NCBI GenBank assembly: GCA_015178975.1
Contig: WHVD01000015.1
Location: forward strand, 310,001-374,000
Origin: Hysterangium stoloniferum
Lineage: Eukaryota; Basidiomycota; Agaricomycetes; Hysterangiales; Hysterangiaceae
Length of the DNA stretch: 64,000 nt
Reading direction: 5' to 3'
Part shown: positions 11,253-25,254 of the stretch, one piece after another
Layout of the letters: each line of letters begins with the position of its first letter
How positions within the stretch are numbered: position 1 is the stretch's first letter
Translations under genes and position numbers: made by a program
Notes under the pieces: model-generated
Told to the model about the DNA's origin: nothing
Seen by the model: the letters and a program-made list of their open reading frames with translations, nothing else
Databases searched by the model: none

Positions 11253-12332
11253 ATGGCATCTCCCTCCAAAATTGCAGAATTCACAATTCTGCCTATTCTC
11301 TACCAAAAATCGACGCAGCACTTTTTATATCTCAAGCAACACAGAAAGAGCGGGACTCACAAATTAGAAGGACTGCCGAATGATAGGACGCTCTTTGTCG
11401 TGAACATACCACCAGATGCTACAGCGCGAGAATTGACACTTTTTTTCAATCCTTGTGGGCATGTGGAGAGGGTCTTGTTTCAAAGAGATGCGTGGTCGCC
11501 GGAGGAGTTTGCGACACTGGTGGAGAGCGATGGTGAAGACGAGGACGAGGACGAGGATATGGGGGGCGTAGAGAAAATGGATGCAGAAGCGGACATGGAC
11601 GACGCTTCCTCTCAACAACAAAAAAAGCGAAAAATCGCCCGGAAAAAGCAAACAGACAAGATACCACCAAAGCTCATTAGTCTCCCTGAACCTGACCTCC
11701 CCCTGCGGACGTTCCGACACACAGGAGCGTCTGCTCATGTCATTTTCACTGATGAGGGCTCCCTGACTAGAGCCCTGGAATTACGAACTTCTCGCGTGTG
11801 GCCTCCAACTCCAGGAAAGATCGCACCGTCGGGGCTGGCCCACTATACCGCGCTGTATGCCGCGCAGAGACCTTCTCTTTCGGATGTCAAGACGCACGCG
11901 GACACATACCTCGAGGTGTACGAACACAACAAGGCACTCACAAAACGAAAATCCCAGTTTAAGAAGGGCGAGGCGATTGTAGATGAAGATGGCTTCACTC
12001 TGGTGACCCGTGGAGGTGCTTATGGCCAGACGGTTGGTGGTGGTGTTGCTGTTGCGAGTAAACAGTTCATAAAGAGCATCAATGATGGGCGAGGGGCGAA
12101 ACCCGGAAGACGTAATAAGACGAAAGCAAAACCTCACGAAAAAGATAATTTCTATAAATTCCAGGTTCATGAGCAGAAGCGTAATGGTTCGTGATTTCGA
12201 TATAATCCTCAGTTTTATTTTTATACTAAGATGGTGTTTGTCGCAGAACTGGTTGATTTGAAGGCTGCATTTGAGAAAGATAAAGAAAAGATTGCTGAAT
12301 TGAGAGCATCGCGGCGATTTAATCCTTATTAG
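11253..12332 (+). CDS. RRP7: Ribosomal RNA-processing protein 7 (small-subunit processome)
   Basis: CDS is join(11253..12186,12247..12332), 1020 nt, 339 aa, one intron. An RRM-like N-terminal domain begins around residue 45 (RTLFVVNIPPDATARELTLFF), followed by an acidic EDEDED insertion and a basic stretch. The conserved C-terminal RRP7 domain carries VDEDGFTLVTRGG, DNFYKFQVHEQKR and, from exon 2, RASRRFNPY at the very end. Yeast Rrp7 works in the UTP-C/CURI module of 40S assembly in the nucleolus. The open frame extends 91 codons upstream into antisense LINE sequence; I place the start at the Met of MASPSKIAEF because everything before it is LINE-derived. The 3' flank, 12328-12462, is duplicated at 15399-15535. 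Confidence 0.92.
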
Positions 12333-13600
12333 TTTGCTTTTATCTTGCCCTGTGTTGTTCTTACTTTGCCCTCTCAGATATATTATCAGCAAGCGCTAAC
12401 AGCTGACATCCGAGACTTCTCGGTTTAGAGTGAGACTGATAAGAGAAAATCTGTGTGCTACTGCTAGAGTTACAATTCTAACAAGTTATGGGCCCCGCTC
12501 GCGCCTTCTAATTCGAACGATGAAGAACCACACCGATGTTGCATTAGACGACCTTCATTATCGTTCCTTTTTTCTTCTTCACACTTCTACTCGACAGGCT
12601 CGTGCGTTTCTCGTAGATCACAAGCGAATTTTATCCCCATCTTTCAAGGCAACCACCATTGGAAACTAAGGGCGACCTGGGGAGATTATCTTTTCCGTCT
12701 CCAGTATCTTTCTTCGCCTTATATATTTTCCGTCATTCATCACGCAAACTATACCGGTGTATTATCCTTCATCACCGTCATTCGATGCTGCATCCCACAG
12801 ATTACAAGCCTCATCCCTTATATAGTCTCATTCAGTCCTTTTACTCTGGCCCCCATTCTTGAGTCCACTATCTTTCACTATGGCAAGAGCTATGTTGACG
12901 TAGCCTACACCTTTACCAATAAAATGTACTTGCGTCTTTGTGTCTTTCATTGCCTCCACCAACACGCTCGTCATGCCACATGTTCCCAGTGGATTCAACT
13001 GCTCCCACGCGTCGATAGCAAAGGCACGTAGAGCAGAGCCCGCTCCTGTAGTCCTAGGCACGCAACTACATGACTTCCCTCCAAACTCATTTCTACCTAT
13101 CCTACTAGCCCTTTTTTTAATGGCAGAATTGCCCAATCTATACCTCTCGAATGTCGCTACAATTTCTCGGCTACGTTGAGGATATCTCAATGCATGACTC
13201 ATTGACTCAAGAGCTGGACGGCCAAATAGCATCTTTGAATTGAAACTAGGACATATTTCTTCCATAAGACCATACGACCATTCCACGATCAACAACCCAT
13301 ACAACGAGGCCTGTCATCATTAATTCAACAAGCTGCTAGAGCTTTGTTTGCGTCACTTAGCCCACTATTTTAGAATCGCCTTGGCAACGATCCAGGCAAT
13401 TACAAGTTGAAGAAGTGATACCCACCAATCATCCCTCAGTGACCTCCTTGACAGTTTCATAACAATGGATCAATCATACCCCGTCAGTGCCGCGGCGAGG
13501 AGTGGTGAGAAGAAAACACCACAGCATATGAAGGGGCAGCCCCTGTGTTTGGGTTCCGCGTGTAATCACACTCTGTCCACCAATTTCCATCAACGTCAAT
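12333..13600. other. Intergenic stretch, no supported gene; first part duplicated elsewhere
   Basis: The first 130 bases are the RRP7 3' flank that recurs at 15399-15535. A 158-codon open frame exists on the minus strand (12828-13304) but shows no domain, and its composition gives no clear coding signal. Pyrimidine-rich tracts lie around 12560-12620. I assign nothing here. Confidence 0.35.
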
Positions 13601-13614
13601 TCCAACAGTTCCCA

Positions 13615-13835
13615 AGGGCGAGACAAATCGCATGTCAAATCCCCTGTCATATAATGTGAATAATATGAATTAAAGCATGAGAAAAACACCCACGAAACGC
13701 CATAGATTGCTTCTAAGAAGACCGAAATCATCTCACTACCGACTTGGAGCTGTAATGCCGAAACGCCATCGAAATATTTACCATGTGCGCCGTAGGTCAT
13801 CTCGCGGGGTATTGCAGCTGAGAACCTAGACACGT
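13615..13835 (-). repeat. Duplicated fragment of the neighbouring BTB-domain pseudogene
   Basis: This stretch repeats 14589-14810 of the adjacent BTB pseudogene at high identity, in the same orientation. It covers the end of its first exon, the whole 50-bp intron and the start of the second exon. The translated piece reads VFLEAIYGVSW, then the intron, then the VRFVSPLG region, after which similarity stops. It lies directly downstream of the pseudogene stop, so it is a head-to-tail partial duplication. It cannot encode a functional domain alone. Confidence 0.75.
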
Positions 13836-13839
13836 ATTG

Positions 13840-14934
13840 TCATTGAGTTCCGATATGGAGAACTAAATCATGCATACTCTGAATACTAGGCAAATTACCC
13901 GAATACAATAAAAACCATCTTGTCACCAGCTTCCCCTCTTTTAAAATATAGGTTGAGTAATGACCCGGGAATCTAGCTTTGAGAGCATCCCAAGAAGACC
14001 GACAAAAGATTTCGGGGAGTGCGATCCAAACAGCCTGACGTCGTATGGCTGCTCGATAGCAAGCTAGTTTCTTGTCCTCTTGGCAAAGGCTTGAATGTTT
14101 CGTGACTGATGCGGCATATCTCGCTAGTTCTGCCAGGGCCTCCGGAGCACCACCACATTGTTCTAGCTCCAAGATTCTCGCATTCTCCATGTCTTGTATC
14201 TCGCACCATGCTGCCTGGCAAGCTAAATTTTGGCACTTGACATCCTTTTGTTGCAGTATAAAGCGTGGCCACATTTGAACGAAATCGTCCCGGACAAATT
14301 GACATAATGCCATGGCCTGAGCGGAGATAGACGGCCCTTGCACGATTCCTGGTATTCCAAACAGCACAAGCGGTAAAAAGCAGCAGGGACAAGTATACTG
14401 GCATTTGTCTCGCGAGCTAACGCAATAACGTGTGCGGGGGTGCTGTCTATATCCCAAATAACAATTCCACTGTTGAAGAGTAATCGGATATTCCACCGAA
14501 AGTATGTTGACCACACGATTGTAGAAATAGGAACACTTGAAGTCTTTCGAAAATCGCAAAAGAGCCGCCATTGTGTCAAAATCACCCGTTCCCAAGGGCG
14601 AGACAAATCGCACGTTAAATCCCCTGTCAAATAATGTGAATAATATGAATTAAAGCATGAGAAAAACACCCACGAAACGCCATAGATTGCTTCTAAGAAG
14701 ACCGAAAGCATCTCACTATCGACTTGGAGTTGTAATGCCAGAACGCCATAGAAATATCCACCATGTGTGTCGTAGGTCATCTTGCGGGGTGTTGCAGCTG
14801 GGAACCTGGACACGAGCGCGTAATGGACACGGAAAGCAGTACCACCGGCCAGGATGACGAGGTCACCATCGTTAAAATAGATGGTTTATATACGTTTCTT
14901 GAGCCTGAGGCTCTGTTGGGGGAATGGCTGACAT
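13840..14934 (-). pseudogene. BTB/POZ-domain protein of the agaricomycete type, frameshifted
   Basis: Two exons are visible (14674-14934 and 13840-14623) with an intron at 14624-14673. Exon 1 holds the start of a BTB fold (FNDGDLVILAGG, then VHYALVSRFP). Exon 2 holds VRFVSPLGTGDFDTM, YNRVVNILSVEYP, WDIDSTPAHVIALAR and a long helical tail with a WPRFILQQK segment. The frame is broken: the N-terminal Met frame and the BTB frame disagree by one base near 14878. A second shift occurs around 14455 and a compensating one around 14345. Fungal BTB proteins of this type form large expanded families, and their function is mostly unknown. Sequencing error could explain a single shift, but hardly three. 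Confidence 0.7.
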
Positions 14935-15745
14935 GATTGATGGTTTCAACCAGTTGGGATGTATTTTATAACAGTAGAAAATGTGGACGCGCAGAATCTG
15001 AAGCACCAAAGCGGACTGTGGCCAACAAAGTGGAAAAAAATTACCCTCTGAGTCCACATTATGGACAGTTCACCCATTTTCCCATTATTCGCTTTGTGGT
15101 CCCAAGTGCTTGAGGAGGATCAAAGCGCAGGGCGTGGAGGTGAACAACAAAAGGACAAACGAAGAAGAACTAATGATTAAGTTTTGATAATGGAGTTTGG
15201 TGGGTCCCGTTAAGTTAGCTTGATCAAGGTAGAGAAGATATCCAAGCAAGGAATCATTCATGGCATTTTGCCAGAAAGCCGGGTTTTAATTTTCATCCTG
15301 GAACTTGAAAAGCTGCATAAGTGAGTGCCAATTATATTTACGGATCGAACCTAACTGGGGTCTTTTTCTAGGTTGGGAAACCGAGTACAGATATATTATT
15401 AGTTTGCTTTTATCTTGACCTGTGTTGTTCTTACTTTGCCCTCTCAGATATATTATCAGCAAGCGCTTACAGCTGACTATTCGAGACTTTTCGGTTTAGA
15501 GTGAGACTGATAAGAGAAAATCTGTGCGTTACTCTCTACAAAAGCTATAGACATCGAGGGGACCCTCTGAGCTCATCCTGGGAGGTGAGCTCAAAAGGTA
15601 AATGAGCCATCACTTCGATACAACTGTTGTCCTTTCCCCAAGAGGGATTTCCAAACCAAAAACTGAGAAAGAACTGCTAGCCACCCTAATATGCATATTA
15701 GAAGCACTCGAGACAAGTAGGTGGTGAATGTCAGGAATACATTAC
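14935..15745. repeat. Intergenic stretch containing a copy of the RRP7 3' end
   Basis: Positions 15399-15535 repeat 12328-12462, from within the last RRP7 codons into the 3' flank, at high identity and in the same orientation. The rest shows no gene. The duplicate suggests a local copying event about 3 kb downstream of its source. Confidence 0.7.
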
Positions 15746-16081
15746 TGACTTGGAACAGGTTCTTCATAAATCGCCCCCAATTTTTCACAAAGCCATTCAT
15801 TACCCAATATCATGCGGCACCTTGATGATCCACAAAGGTGGTTTATCATTGATTGGGACGATGCAGCTGGCCCTCTTACAACAGCTCAATCCCAGTTCAA
15901 CCGGAGAACTCACTCCCCCGGTGTTTTTACTGATGGGCATGGTGCAGAAGTGGATATGTGGGGTGTTGGAGAGCTGATTCTCCAATGCGGAGCATTGAGT
16001 ATTTTATTGGACCTAAAAAACTTGGAAAAGTGGATGCAAGGTGAAATAGCACCCTCCGCAAGATCAAAAATTATCTGTTGA
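15746..16081 (+). pseudogene. Fragment of a FunK1-like fungal protein kinase
   Basis: The frame ending at 16081 reads RWFIIDWDDAAGP, then HSPGVFTDGHGAEVDMWGVG. This is the DWD metal-binding motif and following activation-segment helix typical of FunK1-type kinases expanded in agaricomycetes. Only this C-lobe piece is present. The glycine loop, catalytic HxD and C-terminal helices are absent or out of frame. It lies downstream of the RRP7-end duplicate, in a small zone of gene scraps. Confidence 0.65.
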
Positions 16082-17132
16082 GTCTGCATGGCCAGGTCTA
16101 CGTTTAGCGATCCTGATTAGATTCGAGTCTCTCACCTATGTTCCAAGACAATTAAATAATCAGAATCCTACTTACATAACATTTTTACCATAAGAATAAA
16201 AAAGAGAAGACTGAAGCGAATCAGTATTCCTGTCTCCTTTGGAACCTCACATGAAATTGGGCTGAATTTAATAAATACTGCAGCCCATGATTCGTCTTCT
16301 ATTCGTCTTCTCTTCCCTGATATTTGTGCATGTGATATTCGTCAACTAGTCGATACTAACAATTAAGACTACGTTATAAGATTGTCATGGAACGTGTTCT
16401 GACTTCGTAGAGGCATATCTACGAGGCATATCTACGCACTGGCATCGCTAAGAATTTGCGCCGAATAATCGAGTCAAGATCCAGAATCCAGGTATATACA
16501 AGATCTGTAGCAACCAACAGTTACATAGGCGCTCATGAGAAGTCATCGATAACTGTTGATAGTTTTATTGAACCGTTTGTGTCATTAGGCCAGTACGGCA
16601 AAATGTTGGTTATATTACAAATTTAAAGGGCGAATTTATAAATCAAACACATAGATCATGAGCTATTTACGTGGTGAGGTGATACGCTAATTAGAACGTT
16701 GGAAATTGTGAAAATACTAGCGAGTAACTACCCTCAAATCTACGCGCAATTCAGAGGCTGCACTTTCCCATGCCTACCGTTGTCTTGAATAGCTAGGGCC
16801 CTCGAAGCAGAACTATGCTGACAATCAAACTTCATCTATTTAGACTTCGACTAAAAGCTCCCAAAACGCTGTGACTCGGGTTAGCTCGCACTATGAATAC
16901 ACCTTCAATAAAGATTATGGGCATTCGTATGTACAACTGTTGATGATTTTTGTCCAAGCCTGAGCCCCGGTCCTCGAAAATTCCTTGAGGTCATCCGTGC
17001 ATCATAAAAAAAAAATTATGCTAATTTGAAGACTGAATGATTGAAACATGGGTTAATACACATGCATGAAAGGGGGGAAATGCCATAACATTGAAACATC
17101 CACGCCAGCCCAAAAAGATACAGAACTTATGA
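16082..17132. other. Intergenic stretch, nothing recognised
   Basis: No open frame over about 60 codons and no repeat shared with the rest of the window was seen. A run of nine A is near 17009. This is the 3' side of VAC14, so its terminator should lie in the last 200 bases, but no clear polyadenylation signal stands out. Confidence 0.35.
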
Positions 17133-20100
17133 TCATGTTCTGGTCCGATTTTGGCTGATAGTCCGAGGCTTCTGACGGGGCAGTGTCGGACTCATGCGTC
17201 CATTCGCAGCGGCAGGAGACAGTAAGCCACTTTGAGGCTGTATCTGTGGCAGATTCTGGCTAGAACTAGGCCTCGCCTTTGGATTCAGCGGTGATAAAGC
17301 TGACGCACGCGCCGGCACCGTCACTGTTGGCACTGCTGTCGGTACCTCACTTACCCTCCGACGTAATGGGGGTCGTCCAGACAGGTTCGAACTGCTAGTA
17401 CTTGACCGGGTGTCAACGGTGAAGCCTGATGGTCCCAAATCTCCAACAAACGCCTGACGACGAGCTTTCTCGTGCCGTGATTGAACTGTCCGGAAGTGGG
17501 AGATGAGATCCTGCCATTTGATATCGTCGCGTGCAAGTTTGGAGCGTGTGGTGGCGGTGGAGGGAGGGCTGAGCATGGTAAGTATTAGCCAGGAGGCACG
17601 TGAGGACGATCATGGATGACTAACCCTCTTGGTGCAATTTGCAAGAAGCCCATGGAACTTACGGCAGTTAAGCGTTTTTGTAATGACGTAAATGCACTGC
17701 TTTGCGGTAAGAGCATGAGCAAGCCATAAAGACATTTAAATAAATATGGGAATTTTTCGGGCTCCAGAAGTTGAAGTCGAAGATCTTAACCAATAGTTAG
17801 ATACATATGTAAGCGTTAAACGTTAGATGATTTCTTACAAGTAAACACCGGGGATTCAATCAATTGCACCAGTTTATCGATCTGCACCAAGAACGAAACA
17901 GTAATTTCAAGGTCCGCACTGCAAACACTTGAGCCTTGGAAAAGAATGAAGCTAATACACATACAATATAGTCAAGAGATTAGACGCATGTTCATATGCT
18001 TGGGCTAAGAGGCATAGAGAAAAGACTGCAACAGGATTATGACACCAGGATCGGTAAAGAGTCGTGAATAATGCCTGCCCATCTTGCTACGTGTCTAATG
18101 TTTAGGTATCAACGCACACATAAATCAAAGCGGCGACTTACGCGTGTTTCCAGATTTTTCAGTCTTTTCCTAAACTCAAGGAGTTCCGGTGATGTGATTA
18201 GAATAATATTCAGTTTCTGCACCATCACGCTGGCAAATTCCAGATCCTACACACGATAAGATATTACTAATGCACCAATAAAAAATGAAAACCTACTTCT
18301 TCCTTTTCCAGGATCTCCGCGAACGTCCGGTAAATACGTTCAGCATTGAGACTCACACAGAGTTGGCGAATAATGAGACTGCCTCGTAAATCCAAGAGTC
18401 GTCGATCCGTACTAAAAAGCCCCAATAGATTCTCCATGAAAGTCTTGAAGTATCCTTCTTCTGATCGGGAAGATATTTGAGCAAGTAGTCGTAAGTCATG
18501 TTTTATCACCTTTATAATGTAAGTAAATTTATTGCGTTAAGTCGAGGAATAATTCTCACTTCCTCGGACGAGTCCGATAGTGTCTTCAAGAGTGCAGGGA
18601 AAGTCCCATCGTCCATCGCCAAGATCTTAGAATTCGGTGTAAACATCCGACAGATTCAGCAATTGTAAAAAAAATATCTGTCAACCCACTTTCTTTGGTG
18701 CTTTTTGATGTAACATTATGAGCCACTTAAGTGCCGCTACTCTAGTCTGCTCATGCTCGCTTAGAAACTGTACGGTCAAGACATTGACTGTAGCCTGATA
18801 ATCGATAAGATCGATGTCTTCCGGGGCAAGAGATGGAGATGGGGCGATCGTGTTACCCTGCACTGGAGAATGAACACTCTGGGCGGCCGGTGACTGCGGA
18901 CGACTGGGCTGTGGACTAGTGGACTCGGGTAGAGTAGTCATCATATTCGAGGGTGTGACAGTCCCGGTTGGACTTTGTTCAAGAAGGGTAACAGTTGTGG
19001 CACGATGACGAGTAGTCGCCGCCACGCTTGAAGATCGTTCAGGAGGCGGCACAAGTGTCACCGTCGAGTCGCTCGGCCCTTCAGGACTCGCCCTTGTAGA
19101 TGAACGTGATCCGCCTTGAGATGCACCAGGAACTAGAGGAGGAGACTGACCCGTCTGCCGTGTTGGTGCCGTAACTGGTAGAGCTGAGTGGTCAGAAGGA
19201 GAAGGTTGACTTTGGATAGCATTATACAAGAGCTGATCTGTCCGGATAGCTGCATTCCGAATGGGCTCCACATGGTGTGCTAAGTTCGGTAGAATAACAG
19301 GTATAAGGCGTGGGGTGAAGGGAATCATCGTTTCTTGGGCAAAGTCCAGAAACTCGGCGACCCAGCGAAGCCCCGTTGACCGCTGAATCTCATCATCTGA
19401 TCATAGATTTTGAAAGGCTGGTCGAAAGGAAAGAGTTGCACTCACGTTGCGAGTCAAATTGTGAAATAAGAATCTCTACGATGGCTGCATGGTCAATAGC
19501 AACCCCCTGACCAGGAATCCATGCTAGTCGATTGAGTTTCTTGAGCGAATGAGGAAACGAAAATAACGTACTACCCGTATCCCTATGATCTACTTCTTTC
19601 TCGCTGCCGTTCCATTCTTTCTCTTTCCACTCTTCCCCGCCATTCTCGGGTACAAACATCGCTCTCTCTGAATGAGTCATAGTGATATCGGGTAACCTCT
19701 CGCTCTCATTCTCCGCCCGTCGTGCCTCTTCACGCAATTCAGCCTCCCTCCGCACCTTCGCTTCAGCCTCGTAACGCTTCTGAAGCGAAGTCACCTCGCG
19801 AACTTCTCGCAGGAAATCAGCTAATAGATTCTCAGTGGCGACTTTGACGTCGGGCATCGGATCAGAGAGGTACTTCCTGAGTGCGAGATTCAGTGCCATT
19901 TGGGGGGGGGGGGGGGGCAGCATCAAATTACTCACAGGAGATTGTCCAATAAATCCGGCAAGAACGTGACAAGCTCCAAGTCTGGTACTGAGTCCAAGAC
20001 GGTAACCCAACCTACCAACCAACTACGGGTAAACGGATTGACAACATACATACGGTCTGCAAGGAGTGGGATAAAGTGCGCTAACGAGAAGGCTTTCTTG

Positions 20101-20883
20101 GCTGAAGCAGATCGTGGCCGAGAGTCTTCCCTTCTGGAAAAGGGAGGGTCTCCCGGCTGTTCAACAAGAACTCCAAGCTCATAGGCATCCTCGGTTCGTA
20201 GCCTGACATGGATCGTTTCCGGGTATTGAGGTATATACACGGAGGCCGACTCCGAAACGATGTCTCTGAGAAGGCGATCAAGCTGATAGGATTTAAGTTA
20301 GTAAGATGAATAGAAACAGCTAGAACTAACCAGTTCTGCGCCATTCTTCACTGACAGCTCAGAATCTGCAACTAACTTTATTGCTTTCTAGAGTTATTCT
20401 GGTAGAAATGCATCAAATAACTCACCTTGCTAAGGGCATCAAAGATAGGGTTAAAGTATATCAAAATTTCACCCTTGGACACTTTTGCGATATTGTACAT
20501 GCTTTCGCAGGCAAAATACCGCACTCGGTTCTCTAAATCCGAAAAACAAGCCAGTAAAGGGTCCATGAATTTGGGCATGTACGGTGCAATTTCAACACCC
20601 AGTGCTATAGCGGTAGCAGCAAGACCTATGAGGCCACCATTTCGGACATGTAACGCGTTTGATGTCGGCACGAAGAGGTCAATTAACTGCTCGATTATCT
20701 GGTTTATTCTGTTTGCGTCGCTATTCTGGTGGCAGTCTCGAACTAATCTACAATGTAAGGTTGTCAGAAACGTTTAGCCCTTTTAAGAAGCACTCACTTC
20801 TCAAGTTCTAATGCAGTAGCCTTGCGTTTCTCGTATATTTTGTCAGTTAAGACGCGCACAAGCGCAGCATCTGGGATAGTCAT
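17133..20883 (-). CDS. VAC14: VAC14, HEAT-repeat scaffold of the PI3P 5-kinase complex
   Basis: CDS is complement(join(17133..17568,17625..17784,17839..17918,17965..18086,18142..18246,18297..18509,18560..18625,18690..19396,19446..19876,19936..20282,20331..20387,20426..20747,20798..20883)), 1043 aa in 13 exons, all frame-consistent. N-terminal HEAT region: [49 protein letters not shown]. The middle has [16 protein letters not shown] and a long Ser/Thr/Pro-rich insert. The C-terminal VAC14 domain has [51 protein letters not shown] and [14 protein letters not shown]. The family scaffolds Fab1/PIKfyve and Fig4 on the vacuole or endosome membrane to make PI(3,5)P2. Intron 2 is only 38 bp, and the intron at 19877-19935 contains 16 consecutive G. 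The C-terminal tail past the domain is low-complexity. Confidence 0.93.
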
Positions 20884-21316
20884 AGGAGGTGTCAAGGCAC
20901 GGTTCCATTACTGTTGTGAAAGGACCCACCCATGATTACTTGGCCTTGTGACCAACTCTGTGAAATGTCAAAAGAAATAGGAAATATCCCAAGCAGTCGA
21001 GGCTGGTATTAAGGTGACGTGAGCGTGACGCGTGACGTTCCACCGCGTTTATGACCCACAACAACCCACAGCTTTGTTTCCGCTTTAATTTAATATTCGA
21101 TCATTAAGCAAGGAATATTTTTCCCTCAGTAGGATCCAGAAGGACATAGAATAATTAAATGAAAAAAGAAAAAATTTGACCCTCCATCATGTGATGTCAC
21201 GAAAGCTCAAAGCTGCTGAAGATCTCCTGCAATGATCGATAATATCTCGATATTCAACTGCTAATTAGCCTCCGAGCCAGATCGAGGTTAGATTCACTTG
21301 GACCAGATGAATAACT
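20884..21316. other. VAC14 promoter region and 3' side of phosphatase 2
   Basis: About 430 bp separate the VAC14 start from the stop of the second phosphatase, both on the minus strand. GTGACGTGAGCGTGACGCGTGACG near 21015, written here as three spaced GTGACG-like cores, resembles repeated CRE/ATF-type half sites upstream of VAC14. This is a suggestion from pattern only. No other feature was seen. Confidence 0.3.
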
Positions 21317-22437
21317 CTACAAATTTGCCTGAACTAAGATATTGTGTCGAATCGTCGTTATATCGTCTCGTGAAAAACCCAAGTACTCTGATAGGTACTT
21401 CTCTATGCCCCCGTATTTCTCTTCCAGCATATCTAAAAACGCGATCATTGTTTCGTGCCTGTAGAAGAATATTAATCTGATGGACCGCCCAGATATCAAT
21501 AAGAGACTAAAGCTAACCGAGAGCTTAGTAAGTTGAACGCTGCCTCCTTATTTTCAGCAAAAATGGGTTCCTTAGATAGTCTCTCCATGATCATTTCTCT
21601 CTGAAGCGCACGGCCAACAAGAGTCAAAGAGTAGTCCCTGACAATGGTTTCATTATCCACTCCTGAAAGCTATATTATCAAATCAGCCACCAGCGCATGA
21701 AAGAGAGATCAAATTCAGGAGTCACTTTGAGTATAAGAGCAGCTAAGACACCCGTCCGATCTTTCCCAGCTGGAGAGACGGCCATTTGTTAGGAATGAAT
21801 TCGGAGTGAATGATTGAAAATGGCAAACCGGTGCAGTGAAATATGAATGCCTCATTTGGATGATCGCGTATATGCTTGAAGATTGTGCCGTATGCCATTA
21901 TGGCATTGTCTAAAATTTGGGAATAGAGTTCCATGAAAGCCTATGGTGAAAATTGAATAGATATCATCGGTATAGCCTGCGGTAAACCCGAAGAAAGTAT
22001 CACCTCTGTTTTCCCGGAAGCATACAATCTGTATCTACGGGCAACCATTTCTGGACTATAATCCTCCTTCTTGAATACTGGCACTCGTAGGATCTCGATG
22101 TGAGCCGTTAATTCTGGGACCGGCGTACCGAATTTTTCGAGTTCTATGTCTGAACGGAGGTCAAACACTTTCTTGATACCTGAGGCACCGTGAATAAACA
22201 ATTAAGCATATTAGCGATAATGAACTACTCACCCAATGATTCAAGTTGCGCCTTTCCGAGTGCTGTGATTCCAGAAACTTCGGCTGCACGAAACGCGAAG
22301 TTCGGTTTCGTTAGTTGCCCTGGATAGGTAGTCGAGGGGTAGTCTCCTAATGTCCTGACATTAGATACTCCATCGATGGTGACGAATGGGGGTGCGGATA
22401 TCTGTGTTTTGACCGATTCAAGATCGAAATCATCCAT
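21317..22437 (-). CDS. Protein tyrosine phosphatase, IphP/Siw14-like, paralogue 2
   Basis: CDS is complement(join(21317..21458,21518..21669,21726..21769,21829..21940,22004..22179,22233..22437)), 831 nt, 276 aa. The six-exon plan matches the gene at 1351-2481, including the intron that splits the active-site codon; splicing gives HCTAGKDRTG. Other shared blocks are IDGVSNVRTLGDY, FAFRAAEVSGIT, KKVFDLRSDIE, IFKHIRDHP and the C-terminal EEKYGGIEKYL. Intron positions agree while intron sequences differ, so the duplication is old. No targeting signal is visible. It could act on phosphotyrosine or on a phospho-inositol; the sequence alone does not tell. Confidence 0.87.
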
Positions 22438-22778
22438 TCTCTACGATGGACGACGGAGGCAAGCACCGACGGGTCGAGTTCGGAAGCAAATTCAAGGCTG
22501 GCGGTTCTCTGAAATTGGTTTTATAATATATCTTATCAGAAATTGGTTTTTAATAGATCAGCGATTTGCCTTGATAAATTATGATCACATGAAATGACAT
22601 AAATCACAGTCCGTGTGGTCCAGTGAGAAACCTCCGCTGCTTACGTAGTTACCAGCTTCCCACAGTTTAACATTCACGTGACCATTACATAGTCGCGTCT
22701 AACTTGACTGTTTCTGCATTTTGCTGTGACACCGCGTTCAGCAGTCCTTAACCACCTTTTCCTTGTCATAAGTATTTT
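22438..22778. promoter_or_regulatory. Divergent promoter interval between phosphatase 2 and CDC7
   Basis: The 341 bp lie between two divergent starts, so both promoters must be here. No MCB-like ACGCGT element expected for a G1/S-regulated CDC7 was found in this strip. A CACGTG-type partial site (ATTCACGTGACC near 22670) is the clearest motif. Regulation is otherwise not readable. Confidence 0.4.
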
Positions 22779-24920
<2,142 letters not shown>

Positions 24921-25254
24921 CATAATCCTTTTGCATTTTGTAACAACTATGTATAATATACATTAACTTATTATGAGAGAAAAGTATGTTGGTGTTGAGA
25001 TAATATCATGGTCAGTAAGCTGGAACGGTATCTGACATGCTGGGTTAGTTCAGGGTGGCATGCGCACCCTATGTATATGGTAATATGATGAGAGCGCAAT
25101 CTGTCAGTGAAGTTGTTATTCACTAAGCGGCCATAATATATCAGACTGCGCATTGAAATAATCTCAGCAGGTTGTGAGGCCTCACCTCATCGATCTATAT
25201 GTTTGTGAGATCACGTGCGGCAGTGCCATCCACAAGTCATTTCCTCACAACATC

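Noticed and set aside
11781..12392. 203-codon antisense frame over RRP7
   Set aside because: A shadow of the conserved RRP7 C-terminal domain, with no family features of its own.
12828..13304. 158-codon minus-strand open frame as a gene
   Set aside because: No domain, no convincing intron neighbours and no homology recognised. It overlaps shorter frames on the other strand, so coding cannot be claimed.
25174..25254. Upstream Met at 25174 as the WBP2-like start
   Set aside because: The extra 27 residues are Cys/His-rich and unlike the family, whose N-terminus matches the Met at 25255.
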